A stretch of 64,000 nucleotides of DNA from Ptiloglossa arizonensis (lineage: Eukaryota; Arthropoda; Insecta; Hymenoptera; Colletidae). Both the position numbers and the translations under genes were made by a program. The stretch is from assembly GCF_051014685.1 (NCBI RefSeq), contig NC_135055.1:5320001-5384000 (forward strand), written 5' to 3'. The notes beneath the pieces are model-generated. The model was not told where the DNA came from. It saw only the letters and a list, made by a program, of their open reading frames with translations, and did not search any database. This document shows positions 1-11,650 of this stretch, piece by piece. Position 1 is the stretch's first letter. The number at the start of each line of letters is the position of its first letter.

Positions 1-259
1 TTTTATCATTTAAATCGGCTCGACAAACATTCTGCCGGAAGCATTCACGTTCTGGCAGTAATGTATGCAACCATTAATTCCTGGTGTCCTCGTTTATGAG
101 CGAATTAACTCTCCTTTGTAACAATGGAGAACGTGTCCTCGAACTGTGGCTACGTGATCTCGAATTGTTCTTAGATGTTGGCGAGTTACGACTTTGTGAA
201 ATTGAGTTGCCCTTCTTCCGGACGAAAAGCGAAAATTCTGCACGGTTCTTTTCTGGGTT
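1..259. other. Left edge, no gene seen
   Basis: Unique-looking AT-rich sequence before the 11-bp repeat field. Short ORFs here have no recognisable domain. Confidence 0.5.
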
Positions 260-1252
260 AAATTAATTATATCGATTCAAGTTTAGTTCAAGCTTGGTTC
301 AAATCAAGTCCAAGTCTAGTCTAAGTTCAGTCCAAGTTCAGTCCAAGTTTATTTTAAGTTTGATTTAGATTCTATTCAAATTCTACTCAAATAAGTTCCG
401 TCCAAGTTCTTTTCAAGTTTTGTTTAAATTCTACTCAAGTGATTTCTGTCCAAGTTCAAGCTTTATTCAAGACCAGTACCAATTCATTGTAAGCTTTACC
501 CAAGTTCATTCAAGTTCAGTCTAAGCTCTACCCAAGTTCAATAAAAGTTCAATTCTAACTCAGTTCAAGTTTAGTTCAAACAAAGTCCAAGTTATCTCAA
601 CTCCGGTTTCAGTTCAATCTAAGTTCAATCCAAGTTCAATCTAAGTTTGATTCAGATTTTGTTCAAGCTGTTTTCAAGCTAGTTCCATCCAAGATATTTT
701 CCAGTTCTGCTTCAATTCTACTCAAGTAATTTCTAACCAAATTTAATTTAAGCTTTACTCAAGTAAGTTCTATCCATATTCTATGCAAGTTCAGTTCAAG
801 TTCTACTCAAATCCAGTTCAAGTTCAGTCTAAGCACTACTCAAGTTCAGTTCAACTTCAGGTTCGGTACAAGTATAATTCTAACTCAGTTCAAGTTTAGT
901 TCAAACAAAGTCCAAGTTATCTCAACTCCAGTTTCAGTTCAATCTAAGTTCAATCCAAGTTCAATCCAAGTTCAATCTAAGTTTGATTCAGATTTTGTTC
1001 AAGTTGTTTTCAAGCTAGTTCCGTCCAAGATATTCTCCAGTTCTGCTTAAATTCTACTCAAGTAATTTCTAACCAAATTCAATTTAAGTTTTACTCAAGT
1101 AAGTTCTATCCAAATTCTAAGCAAGTTCAGTTCAAGTTCTACCCAAATCCAGTCCAAGTTCAGTCTAAGCTCTACTCAAGTTCAGTTCAACTTCAGGTTT
1201 GGTACAAGTTCAATTCAAACTCAGTTCAAGTTTAGTTCCAGTTCAGTTCCAG
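260..1252. repeat. Degenerate array of an 11-bp CAAGTTCAGTT-type satellite
   Basis: The stretch is made almost entirely of variants of CAAGTTCAGTC, CAAGTTCTACT and CAAGTTTAGTT words. Larger blocks are also duplicated: the stretch around 560-780 recurs about 300 bp further on, around 880-1100, with the same order of variants. It reads as an old, diverged part of the homogeneous array that follows. No gene is seen. Confidence 0.85.
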
Positions 1253-1507
1253 TTCAGTTCAAGTTCAGTTCAAGTTCAGTTCAAGTTCAGTTCAAGTTCA
1301 GTTCAAGTTCAGTTCAAGTTCAGTTCAAGTTCAGTTCAAGTTCAGTTCAAGTTCAGTTCAAGTTCAGTTCAAGTTCAGTTCAAGTTCAGTTCAAGTTCAG
1401 TTCAAGTTCAGTTCAAGTTCAGTTCAAGTTCAGTTCAAGTTCAGTTCAAGTTCAGTTCAAGTTCAGTTCAAGTTCAGTTCAAGTTCAGTTCAAGTTCAGT
1501 TCAAGTC
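1253..1507. repeat. Homogeneous 11-bp tandem array (unit TTCAAGTTCAG)
   Basis: About 23 near-perfect copies of an 11-bp unit run head to tail. Because 11 is not a multiple of 3, all three frames cycle through the same words, and an open frame of Val-Gln-Phe-Lys-Ser repeats arises with an 11-residue period (three DNA units). It is a simple satellite, not a gene. Confidence 0.95.
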
Positions 1508-3719
1508 CAACACAACTACAGATTGATATTCATCCAATAACGAACTCAGGTTTATCTCACAATCTCCAAATCTCACTTTTCTCCTCTCGTATCCGTTCAA
1601 TGTTCGTAAGTTTAATACTTGGTCATCTCGAGCTGCTGTACAGTGTACAAATTCGCTAAATATAACACTCTGAACGTAACCCGTTTACGTGACATTCACA
1701 CCCGTTAGGATCATCGATCTTCCGCGAGGAAGTATCGCGCATTTACACGCACGCCTCGATTACTGTATCCCCTACGCAATACGCGCACATTGTTCGCAAC
1801 GCGGAATCCGTTTCTCGCGACGCTCGTGTGAATTCACTCCGCGTGCCGCGAATGTGGCACGCGCGTTAACACTGTTCGGCTCCATTCGCAGCGGGCCACC
1901 GCTATGGGATAATCACAAAGTAGGTAAGCCAGCGTGGAGGATGCATCGTTGACGCATTAGAGATACGTTAACCTCGATCGAGCGTGTGCCAGGCGTTACG
2001 CGCCCGGCGACTGTGAGATCGGCACAGTGACACATTCTGTGCGAAGCGACGGTTCCATTTCGAGAAATATGCGCCAGCTTTCTGCCTTTTGGCGCTCCAA
2101 GTGGGGAAACGGTAGCCTCGTTGATTTGTCAGCCATAATGAATTTTCTGACACCATTTATCTGTTTCCTCAATTAGAATGTAGCTCATCATTCTTTCCAC
2201 GGTTACGATCTTACTATCGATAGAGGAAAAAAGAAAAGAAGAAAAATACAGAATGAAAAAATATGCAACGGATGTTGGTAACACATGTGATATATATATA
2301 TATCAATAAGCGAGGGTAGCCCTCGAACGAATGAAATGGGAAAGAAAGAAATAGAATTTCCAATGAATTGAATTCCTGATGTGAAACAATTTTAACGTGA
2401 ATACAATGTTGTATTAATAGAAGAGGATGGCATACGAATCTAATGTTGCAACGATAAACGTGGGTATGGAACAGCCATTTTGGTCGAGTAATAGTCAATA
2501 GTCGAGTCTTTGAACGAATGGAATGGAGAAAAGAGAAGCAGAATTTCCAATGGAACGTGCAGCAATCGTTGAAAGATGCACAGTAACGCAAGAAATTTCA
2601 CCGTAAAAGTTAGTATCGCGAAATAAATTCCAATGTGAAGTAATTCTAGCGTTAAATATAATGTTGGATTAATAGGATAATAAAGAACGTAAGATTGCAG
2701 GAATAAACGACGGGTAGTCGTTTAACGAACGAACCGAGTTACGAAAGAGAATAAGAAGATTAGCGAGATTACGTGCGTTCCAATCTAAATAGTAATCCAC
2801 GGTACAGGATGGCGTTTGTTTTCATCGGGGCACGCCCAACGTGCTTCGGAAAAAGAAGAAGTCGGCGCGAGTGAAGGTGAGGCGCCGCGGCTTGGTGCAA
2901 CGGACAAAAAAAGGTGCAACCGATGCGGTTCACTTTTAGCGAGGCGTAATCCTCCTCTCGCCGTTACGCATTCCGTTGCTGCGTCCATCGTCTCGTCTCG
3001 AAATCGCTCGAGCGGCTAACGAGAATTCGGTACCGTGACACGCTCGAATCGGAATGGCCCGATTGGTGTCCACATTGGCGGAAGTTCAACCCAACGGTCA
3101 CGGTGGCGGATCTTCAGAGCCCGGAAACACCACGAGTTAAATAAAACAATTTCACCATTGAAAATTGCACCGAATCTTCGATCCACGGTTCGTCGACGAG
3201 AACAATGGACGTCAATATCGATAACAATGCGACCGTATCGATAACATCGGAGAAACTTCCGGTGTCTCGTGGTGAAGCATTTGGAAAGATTTATACGGGG
3301 CACTTGTCAAATTTCTCTTGGGCGTGCCGTTCTTTTAAACCAGAAATGAATTTCTATATAGAAATATTCCATTATGTTTATACTGTAGGAGAGACTACAA
3401 TGGAACGTTCGTGAAATGGAAGCCCAAAATGAATAAATATTTTATTAGTATGAACGGTAGAATAAATATTTTATTAGCTTTTTTGTAACTATTATAACGT
3501 ATGGATTGTATAGTTAAGGTAATAAATAATAATTCAGAGAATTTCAAGTGTACTTTCATTTGAACATTCCTTCACCTACATTCATTAACATTCTGAATAA
3601 ACAATTTAATAAATAAACGAAATTAGGATAAAATATTATACTATTAAAAGTAACCATAAAAGCAACAAGTCAAAAGATCCGAGAAATTTCATTACATCTT
3701 TTACTAACACGTATCTGGA
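1508..3719. other. Intergenic, no gene seen
   Basis: Mixed-composition sequence. 2300-2600 holds two loosely similar segments containing ACGAATG and AGAATTTCCAATG. 2790-3300 is more GC-rich with overlapping short ORFs on both strands, none with a signal peptide or known domain. 3420-3720 is AT-rich. Confidence 0.5.
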
Positions 3720-4745
3720 ATACAGAGTCCGAGAATTGGCGAAATTTCATTTGAAAATCCCGCGAAAGTTTAATTCGCGTAAATTCCTGGAAATGACGTC
3801 ATTTCCAAGAATCCGCGGAGTCGTGCCACCTCCTCGAATATCATGTTCTCCTGATACCAAAGTCCCAAAAACGGCGAAAAAATTAAACAAAAATTCAGAA
3901 ATTCATTTAAAATTCCCGCCAAGCTTGAATACGTGGAATTTCTTGGAAATGACGACATTTCTGAGAATTTTCGGAATTGTGCCATCTCCTCAGCTATCAT
4001 GTTCTCCTGATACCAAAAGTCAAAAAATTTGAAGGTTTCAAAAATTTTTGCCCGGTTTTCAGACTTTGGTATCAGGAGAACATAATATCAGAGCAGGTAG
4101 TCGTATCGTGCCACTTCTTGGAAATGACGTCATTTCTGAGAATTTTTGGAATTTCTTGGAACTGACGTCATTTCTGAGAATTTTCGGAATTTCTTGGAAC
4201 TGACGTCATTTCTGAGAATTTTTAGTATTTCTTGGAACTGACGTCATTTCCCAGAAGTGGCACGATAGGAATACCTCCTCGGTTATTATGTTCTCCTGAT
4301 ACCAAAGTCTGAAAATCGGGCAAAACTTTTAGAAAATTTCATATTTTTGGACTTTTGCTATCAGGAGAACATAATATCAGAGGAGGTGTTCGTATCGTGC
4401 CACTTCTAGGAAATGACGTCATTTCTGAGAATTTTTGGAATTTCTTGGAAATGATGTCATTTCCAGGAATTTTCGCGAATTTACGCTTGGCGGGAATTTT
4501 AAACGAACTTCTGAACTTTTGCTTAAATTTTTCGCCAATTTTGAGACTTTGGTATCAGGAGAACATGGTACTCGTGGAGGTGGCACGATTTCGCAGATTC
4601 TTAGAAATGTCGTCATTTCTAGGAAATTCGGTGAATTGAACTTGGCGGGAATTTCGAATGAATTTCTGAACTTTTGCTAGAATTTTTCGTCAATGTTAGC
4701 AATATGGTATTCGGATAACATGATAGTCGAGGACCTATCTCTGTG
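3720..4745. repeat. Repeat cluster with CRE-like TGACGTCA palindromes and inverted segments
   Basis: The words GGAAATGACGTCATTTC, TTCTCCTGATACCAAAGT and its reverse complement ACTTTGGTATCAGGAGAA recur in both orientations, as does GTGCCACTTCT with its complement. Exact TGACGTCA occurs at 3794, 4125, 4163, 4201, 4239 and 4414. The four at 4125-4246 sit in a 38-bp tandem repeat. The arrangement resembles nested foldback or MITE-like copies. Open frames across it are by-products of the repeat. Confidence 0.8.
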
Positions 4746-6217
4746 CCATAGATTCTTGGTATTGTGAAATTTCACTTATCTTATTTCGCTTATATTATTT
4801 CAAATGATGCAATTAAAATTTCCTTCGTAGTAACGGAGTATGTAATAATTTATTATCAATTAACGTTTCGTCTTTAAAGTGACGACTTCGATATATTTGG
4901 TTATATGTTTGGAATGAATTGAATAAATAAATTATGTTTGCAATAGAATTAAACCCAAGTGATCCAATCCGCAGCAGAGAACATGTATCCGAGTGACAAG
5001 TTTGCATAATTTTCTTGAACGAAGACTTGAATGGAATGTGAGGTATTTAGTAAACGAGATGAGTAGTATAGATAGCCCATTCGGGAATATTGGCACACAC
5101 GTGCCCATTTAGTTTTACAGTTACTTTAAATGACGATTTTATCAAATAATATATTTTGGAAACACTTCTTTTAATTTACAAACCGTTACAAGGAAACTAG
5201 GTTTGTCGTGCTATGACCTTATTCCTTTATTAAAACATCTCGTTTAAACATGATATTTTTAAGTATTAATTTCATAGGTATTTATCGTAAGATTACAAAT
5301 GATCGTGTTCATTCTCTTCGATATATCATTAAGTAACTTTCAAAATACATAACAATCATCGTGTACCATTCCTGTTATTTAGAATAATATGAGTATTATG
5401 TTTTCTCTATAAATTCATAACTTTTTAATACTCCTTTCCTTGGACATTACGTTTCTTTTTTACAATTATTCTCAAGGTTACATTAGAACGATCTTACGAC
5501 CAAAATGTCGTGATGCAAAATGAAATTAATTCTACAGTACTTTTACGATTTGCATAGGAAAGGAGAGAAATTCAATTCACTTTGAATAAAATTCATAATT
5601 TATTTCAATTCTCGTCGTACGAATACGTCTCCGACAAAAATTAACATAATAGAAAGAAAAGAAAGCTATCTCTTGCAACGATCAAACTCCCGTATTGACG
5701 TGTCGACGGAAATGCACCTCCAAGTTATCCACCGTTTTCCTCGTTACAAATAATCTTCTATGCCCCCTCCCCCCACCCCTAGAATTGCTAGAAGTCCCCC
5801 AACCGGTTTGCGCGAGTTCTTGCGTCAATCGATCCACTGTCGCGTCGGATCGATTCACGCTCGATCAGATTTAGATCGCAATAATTTGACTCTCGGAAGG
5901 CTGCAAGCCAGGAGCAGCGAGGGGTGGGGGGTAGGTAGGGGCCCGCGAGAGTAAGGCCGCGGACGGACCGCGACCTAAAACTACTTCCGAGCGTCACGGC
6001 GCTATCCGAAAGGTCGACGGGTTCACGGTGCCAGGCGCGCCAATGAGATGCTTCCTGGTGCACCGTTTCATCTCTCAGTCCCCCACCCTTTAGCGCTCGC
6101 GGGCAAATCCCGGCTGGCGTCAGCGAAACTTAACGAGCGAACACAAACGTCCTGCCTCTTCTCGGGCTTGAGTGGGTCTCTGTGTCAGGATGGGTCACAT
6201 GCTCTATGAGAGAATTC
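4746..6217. other. Intergenic upstream of Osiris gene A, no gene seen
   Basis: 4750-5750 is AT-rich and featureless. 5760-6200 becomes GC-rich, with C-rich runs near 5765, and leads into the promoter region of gene A. Confidence 0.5.
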
Positions 6218-6417
6218 CGTGACGGTGGTGGGAGAAGAACAGAGCGCGGAGAACGTTTGTTTAGATGCTTTCGTGGACCCGTCGTACCGTGTGCGGGGCA
6301 GGGGGGGAGATGAAGCTGTCGTGTGCGCCAATCTGTACATCCCCGGCGATGGGACCGCGACGCTTACGTGGGAGATGCTTCACCCCCGTTCCGTGAAGGA
6401 CATGGGTACCCTGGTCG

Positions 6418-6456
6418 GTATATATCTGCCCGTACACCTCGTCCTGGCGCCAGTTC
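6418..6456 (+). promoter_or_regulatory. Core promoter of Osiris gene A (TATA plus CAGT initiator)
   Basis: A GGTATATAT TATA box at 6418-6426 is followed about 31 bp later by CCAGTTC at 6450-6456, an arthropod CAGT initiator. The implied 5' UTR is about 110 nt to the ATG at 6561. The same arrangement occurs at the other plus-strand Osiris genes in the window. Confidence 0.7.
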
Positions 6457-6560
6457 TCTCTAGTCGAGGATCCTAAAGCCCGCGTAAGTGCTCTGTCCAG
6501 GTCGTATTCTCGTCACTCGGTAAGGATTATAACGTGCCCCAAAGGACGAGGACAACGACA

Positions 6561-7331
6561 ATGGATCATCTGTCCAAGTGTGTGTTCATCTTGTTGGCGT
6601 GTAGTGCGGTAGTCCAGGCGTCCACGACGCCGAAGGACGACGACAGCTTCGTGGACCGGGGTTTCAGGGCGATGTACCGAGTGTACGAGGAGTGCCAGCA
6701 CCGCAATATGGCCGTGTCCCCGTGTCTGAAGAAGAAGGCGATCAGTTTCTTCGAGAGGCTGGGCAGGATGCGCACCATGCCGCTCTCGGAGAACTTCGAG
6801 CTGGTCAGAGTCACCGATGAAGCGCCCAAGAGTACCACGAGCGAGCTGGAGGCTAGTCTGGGAAGGAACGCAGGTGGCAAGGATGAAATACTGACGGAGA
6901 TCCTGCTGGACCGGGTCGCCTCGCTACTGAACAACTTCAATGTGCAAATTCGTCTGCCCAAAACCAGTCCTGGCGAGTTGAAACGGGGCATGGAGGAAGG
7001 ACGAGGCAAGATGAAGAAAATGATGGGCATGATGATGATGGGGATGGCGATGAAGATGGCTGCACTGGTGCCCTTAGCTCTGGGTGTGCTCTTCCTACTG
7101 GCTGGAAAGGCACTGATTATCAGCAAGATCGCTCTGGTGCTGTCGCTGATCATCGGGCTGAAGAAGTTACTCAGCCAGAAGCAGAGCCACGATCATGGCG
7201 GTTGGCAGCAAGGCGGTGGAGGTTGGGACAGGAGTCTGAAGACTGTTCTTGGGCCCACGGAGTCATCCACGACCGAGGCTAATCAGAAGTACGCGCACAG
7301 TCTGGCCTACTCAGCGCGACATCATCACTGA
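6561..7331 (+). CDS. Osiris family protein A (DUF1676), 256 aa, single open exon
   Basis: Secreted or endomembrane Osiris protein, expected in cuticle-forming epithelia. The ATG at 6561 (context GACAACGACAATGG) starts a signal peptide ending near residue 20 (VVQAS). An upstream GTG in frame is not needed. Cys45 and Cys55 form the N-terminal Cys pair, followed by the amphipathic SFFERLGR region and the DUF1676 helices. At 146-153 is the basic run EEGRGKMKK, then a Met/Leu/Ala-rich hydrophobic segment (154-204). The tail is His/Gly-rich and ends with YAHSLAYSA, the family LAY motif. Other Osiris genes here have a phase-1 intron just before GRGK; in this gene the frame runs straight through. Upstream is a TATA/CAGT promoter. 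No AATAAA is seen close downstream. Family membership is firm; which numbered Osi gene it is remains unknown. Confidence 0.9.
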   Translation: MDHLSKCVFILLACSAVVQASTTPKDDDSFVDRGFRAMYRVYEECQHRNMAVSPCLKKKAISFFERLGRMRTMPLSENFELVRVTDEAPKSTTSELEASLGRNAGGKDEILTEILLDRVASLLNNFNVQIRLPKTSPGELKRGMEEGRGKMKKMMGMMMMGMAMKMAALVPLALGVLFLLAGKALIISKIALVLSLIIGLKKLLSQKQSHDHGGWQQGGGGWDRSLKTVLGPTESSTTEANQKYAHSLAYSARHHH

Positions 7332-8892
7332 TCGAGGATCCGAGAAGGGCGGTAGAAGGATCTTTGGGTTCCGTTTGCAAAATGGCGTCCGTGTCTACTT
7401 AGGGCCCAGTCGACGCTGGAAATCGACAATTCCGCGAATCGATCCATTGGACTGTTATTAGAAAGTGGTGGTACATCTTCGTTCGCGACGAAGTAGGTTC
7501 TTTGTTTCGTAGGCTATCGGCAGCTTCTTCGTGGAAAGGGATACCTTGAACGGGTACACTTGTAGGTTTAGCTCACGAGAGTGGACCTGTGGGATATCAC
7601 GAAGGAAAGGAACTGGGGGCAAAAAGTCTCATGAATGAGACTCACTCCTAACAGATCCATTCTCGTGAGATGTTAACAGCCTCTGCAGTTGTCAGTGCTT
7701 CAGGGAGCTGGAAAGTACAGTTTCGAAGAAAATTGCGACTTGGGCCGAACGTTACAGTCGGACTTTGTACGGTCTGTGACCGAGCGAAAATTACTCCACG
7801 CTGTCTGCATTCTCTTTAACCTATTTACGTCTTCTCATACACAGCCAGCCAGCCCACCTTTGAGAAATATTCCTTTAACAGAAATTTTCTTACATCAAAA
7901 CCGTCCAATTGTCGCTTACAATTTGGATAACTTTATAACTGTCGTTTGTAATTCCACGTTGTCGTAAGAAGATTATTTATTTTAGGCACAAATGGGTTGG
8001 CTTAATCTTTCCAGATCTTACGAGCACGTTACTTCCAGTAGCCGAGGCATTAGAGTACGTTGAACCGACGTTAAAGGTTAATTACCTGTTAATTACGGCC
8101 TTCCACGAGAACGCTTTAACGACCTGAGCAATTTAAGTCTTCCTTTCGGAGAATAATAACAATAATGGTAACAACAATAGCGTCTTTATTACGCGTATAC
8201 ACGAAAAGATATAAGGATTGAAAGACAATGTCTAGAATCGATCGAGAGTCGAGATGCGATTGATGCGAAACATAACCTCGAAAGTACGGACCAGTTTCGT
8301 AACCTAACCTCAGAGCTACTCGTAGAGATATTATTTATTCGTAGAGATTTAGATTGCAATTTTAACGTTACTAAATTTCTCTCGCGTTAATTATTATGCA
8401 AAGGAAGAACAGAAATGATTATATGTTGCTCTCAGCTTCTGTTCACAGGATAAGTAGTCTCGAGCGTAGGTAAAGGAAACAGGTAGACGAGCGAGAGACA
8501 CGTCAGTACACGCTTAACCGTTGTAAACGTTGCTAAAAGAATGCCATCGTGACAAGTAGAGATGGACACACGTAGACACCTGTCACTTATTTTCGTACCC
8601 TGTCGACCGGGAAATAATTCGACGCGATAATGGCATTGCAAAGATTTCCGTGCACGCGAGTTTCTAACGGAACCCAGAAGAAGCATTTCTGCGTTCAAGA
8701 TCGAGACGACTTGCGTATAGATCGACCCAGGATCACCTACCGGATCTAGAGGAAACGCTAGAGAAGGTCGAAGTTGAATCTCCCGCGTTTCTCGAAACCC
8801 CATTCTCTAATATTTATTACCCTAGATACGTAAACCCCGCGTAAATAAAAAAAAAAAAATATATATATATATTTATCGTCGAATGCCATGTA
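7332..8892. other. 3' flank of gene A and spacer, no gene seen
   Basis: This holds the 3' UTR of gene A and then AT-rich spacer. An A-run followed by TATATA lies near 8845-8870. It separates the convergent genes A (+) and B (-). Confidence 0.5.
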
Positions 8893-8898
8893 TTTATT
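8893..8898 (-). other. Candidate poly(A) signal of gene B
   Basis: TTTATT on the plus strand reads AATAAA on the minus strand, about 240 nt beyond the stop codon of gene B. A second candidate lies just beyond it. Confidence 0.4.
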
Positions 8899-9139
8899 TC
8901 TCACGAACTCACCCTAATCTCGTCTATGACTTCGTCATGAGACAAGGACCGATTTAATGAAGAGGCACAGAAATCGAAACGGACGGAGAGGACGGTTTAA
9001 TGAGTCTTTCGTTGATTACGTTGTTACAATAATTCTCGAGCGATCGGTCACACAATCCAACGAGCTGATATCGATCGATCCTAGTTGTTTTGCGATAAAG
9101 TGATGTGTCGGCCACACTTTGCGATGTCGAAAGATCCGG

Positions 9140-10219
9140 TCAACGCACTTTCAGCCCGAGAACAGCAGCGAACAGGGCGAAGAAGAATCCAGCGAGCAAC
9201 GCGGTGGCCTTGAGGAGGATCAATCCACCGATCATGGTCGGGATCAGGGCGAAGAACTTCATTTTGTATGCCATTAGGAGCGCCATCATCGTGCGGTCCA
9301 TTTTTCGTTTCTTTCGCCGTGGACCATCTGCAAGCAATTTTTTCAAGACGATGATTATTCTCTGTTCTCTGTTCCTTCTCGATTAATAAATATATCGTTA
9401 ATACCTGATTGTGGATTCTCATTTGCACAGCAACCATTTTTCAGATGTTAAGGAAAGAAATAAGACGAATAAATTTACTCGAATAAACTTCTGGTAGATG
9501 GTGGAATAGTGAAGATTTCATGGGTGGATTAATTGAGACTGGGGTGTTTTTTGTTTTTTTGTTATACAAGTAGTTCTCTAAGTTCTTTGTATTGTCCAAC
9601 GAGTCGTCAAGAATCAATAATCTTATCCTATAAGTGTAAATCAGGATGAGTGGCAAAGAGATGTTCTTTAGAACCGATATTCTTTTATAATTAGAATTTA
9701 GTCAAGGAATAAATTAGTAGTGTTATTTAAGTAACGATAAGGATTGCTAAAATCCTTGGAATCCTCAGGAATAAATTAATAGTATTATTCAAATAATGGT
9801 TTGGATTACTAAAGTCCTTGGTGTTCTCGGGAATTAATAATTCTATCCTGTGAGGAAACTTAATGTACTTGAGGAGCAAATCGAACCAACTGCTAAGAAG
9901 CTAATGATCCTCATCGTCCTGGTATATATAGTACACTCGTGTTTTTATATGGTTCCACATTACCTCGCTCGTACAGGTAATTCTTCGAGAGAGATAAAAC
10001 ATTGTTTTTCGTCTGCGCCTTGACGAGTTTCGGTTTGTTCTCCCCTCGCAGAAAAATCGCGTTCTGAGGCACGATCTTGTTCTGAGCCTCCTTGGAGACC
10101 TTCTTTCCAGCAGGGTGTCCCTTACGGCTTTGTTTATCAGCGGATTTCGAGGACTCCAGCACATGGACTAAGCAGCTCAAGATCAACAGAATCGCGACTA
10201 GATTCACTCTCGATCTCAT
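9140..10219 (-). CDS. Short divergent Osiris-like protein B, 147 aa, two exons
   Basis: Minus-strand gene. Exon 1 is 10219-9964 (ATG at 10219, signal peptide VAILLILSCLVHVLES). Exon 2 is 9327-9140. The donor is GAG-GTAATG and the acceptor TTGCTTGCAG, joined in phase 1 through Asp86, the same phase and place as the conserved Osiris intron. Exon 2 starts with DGPRRKKRK, then a hydrophobic segment (98-145) with LIPTMIGGLILLKATALLAG, typical of the family. What is unusual: no N-terminal Cys pair, a strongly basic Lys/Gln/Asn-rich middle instead of clear DUF1676 helices, and a stop right after the hydrophobic segment, so no cytoplasmic or LAY tail. No clear TATA box is seen upstream. It could be a reduced functional member or a decaying one; the intact frame and splice sites favour function. 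Confidence 0.7.
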
Positions 10220-10859
10220 TTTCTCTTCGGCGGGTTCACCTAGATTCTGTCCACGATTACCCAGCGATTTCTAATTACATCCTCACGGCGCTCACGTGTT
10301 CTCCAGGTCATACAGCACTCGTCAGACTCGACCGTAAACGCATTCGCCTCACTGGATGCTTTGCACCCTTTCTCGGTGTTTACGAGAGGGTTGGTCTTTT
10401 CGAGGCTGGTCGCTGCATGACTTCTTTCAACCTTGTTCCGGATGTTCCTGGCGGAAAATATGAATGAAAGGATTAAATCATCTTCTGGATTCTGGAAGTA
10501 TCTCTGCAAGACTGATTTAGATAAAGTTATCAGGAGTAGCAGATATGTTAATACGGAAAAAATTGGTACGTCATCAAAGCGGTAGATTTAAGGAACAAAC
10601 TCGAAATAATAATACTTTTGACTACTTTTCTCCTAAAATAATTATTATTGATGTCTATACGACTCTGAGGCTTTTTTCCCCCCGAAAAATACTGTTTAAT
10701 TTGAACTTTATATTCTTGTAAACTTGCAGGATTGTAGGAGATTCAATAAGGAGTATCTAAGGAAGCAGTACTTTTAAAGGAGAAATTGATAGAGTCTCAC
10801 AAATTTCAGAAAGAGTGATTTTCAATCATGAGTCATATTAGCAGCGGAAAAGTCAGTAC
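10220..10859. other. 5' flank of gene B, no gene seen
   Basis: 10240-10510 is of moderate GC content with an open minus-strand frame but no domain. 10510-10850 is AT-rich. There is no convincing TATA box for gene B; a weak GTAAACA with CAGTG downstream of it near 10350-10385 (minus strand) is the best guess. Confidence 0.4.
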
Positions 10860-11650
10860 AAAGCAGAAGTAGCTTCAAATAACAAGGCTGTAGATCTTAC
10901 AAATGATAGAAAAACTAATTCAGGGCAAGAGTAAGTTTACAAAATAAAGTTCCAAGCTTATACCAACACCAAAAGCTACTTATACGTGTAAAAGCTTCAA
11001 GAATCAAGGCTTCAGGTCGCCCTAACGCCAAGAAAAACTAATTCAAAGAACTAGAAGTCCTCAACAATAAACTACCATACTTACATCACCTCCACAAACT
11101 ACTCATTCATGCAACAACTTCAAGAATCAAGGCTCCAGGTATTCCTAATGCCAAGAAAAACTAATTCAAAGAACTAGTAGTCCTCAACAATAAACTACCA
11201 TGCTTACATCACCTCGACAAACTACTATTCCATGCAACAACTTCAATAATCAAGGCTCCAGGTATTCCCAACGCCAAGAAAAACTAATTCAAAGAACTAG
11301 TAGTCCTCAACAATAAGCTACCATGCTTACATCACCTCTACAAGCTACTCATTCATGCAACAACTTCAATAATCAAGGCTCCAGGTATTCCCAACACCAA
11401 GAAAAACTAATTCAAAGAACTAGTAGTCCGCAACAATAAACTACCATGCTTACATCACCTCTACGAGCTACTCATTCATGCAACAACTTCAATAATCAAG
11501 GCTCCAGGTATTCCCAACGCCAAGAAAAACTAATTCAAAGAACTAGTAGTCCATAACAATAAGCTACCATGATTACATCACCTCTACAAGCTACTCATCC
11601 ATGCAAAAGCTTCACGAATCAAGGCTCCAGGTCGTTCCAACATCGTAAAA
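10860..11650. repeat. 123-bp tandem array, about 6.5 copies
   Basis: The marker AAGAAAAACTAATTCAAAG recurs at about 11030, 11153, 11276, 11399 and 11522, exactly 123 bp apart. A diverged copy starts near 10906. Each unit also carries CAAGGCTCCAGGT and CATGCAACAACTTCAA. Inner copies are very similar, so the array expanded recently or is being homogenised. No gene is seen. Confidence 0.92.

Noticed and set aside
1199..1540. 113-aa open frame of Val-Gln-Phe-Lys-Ser repeats
   Set aside because: It is the translation of the 11-bp satellite; all frames cycle through the same words and there is no ATG.
6566..7153. 195-aa minus-strand frame
   Set aside because: Antisense shadow of Osiris gene A in GC-rich coding sequence.
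10860..11650. CRISPR-like regular spacing
   Set aside because: The units are continuous 123-bp tandem copies without unique spacers, in a eukaryotic context.
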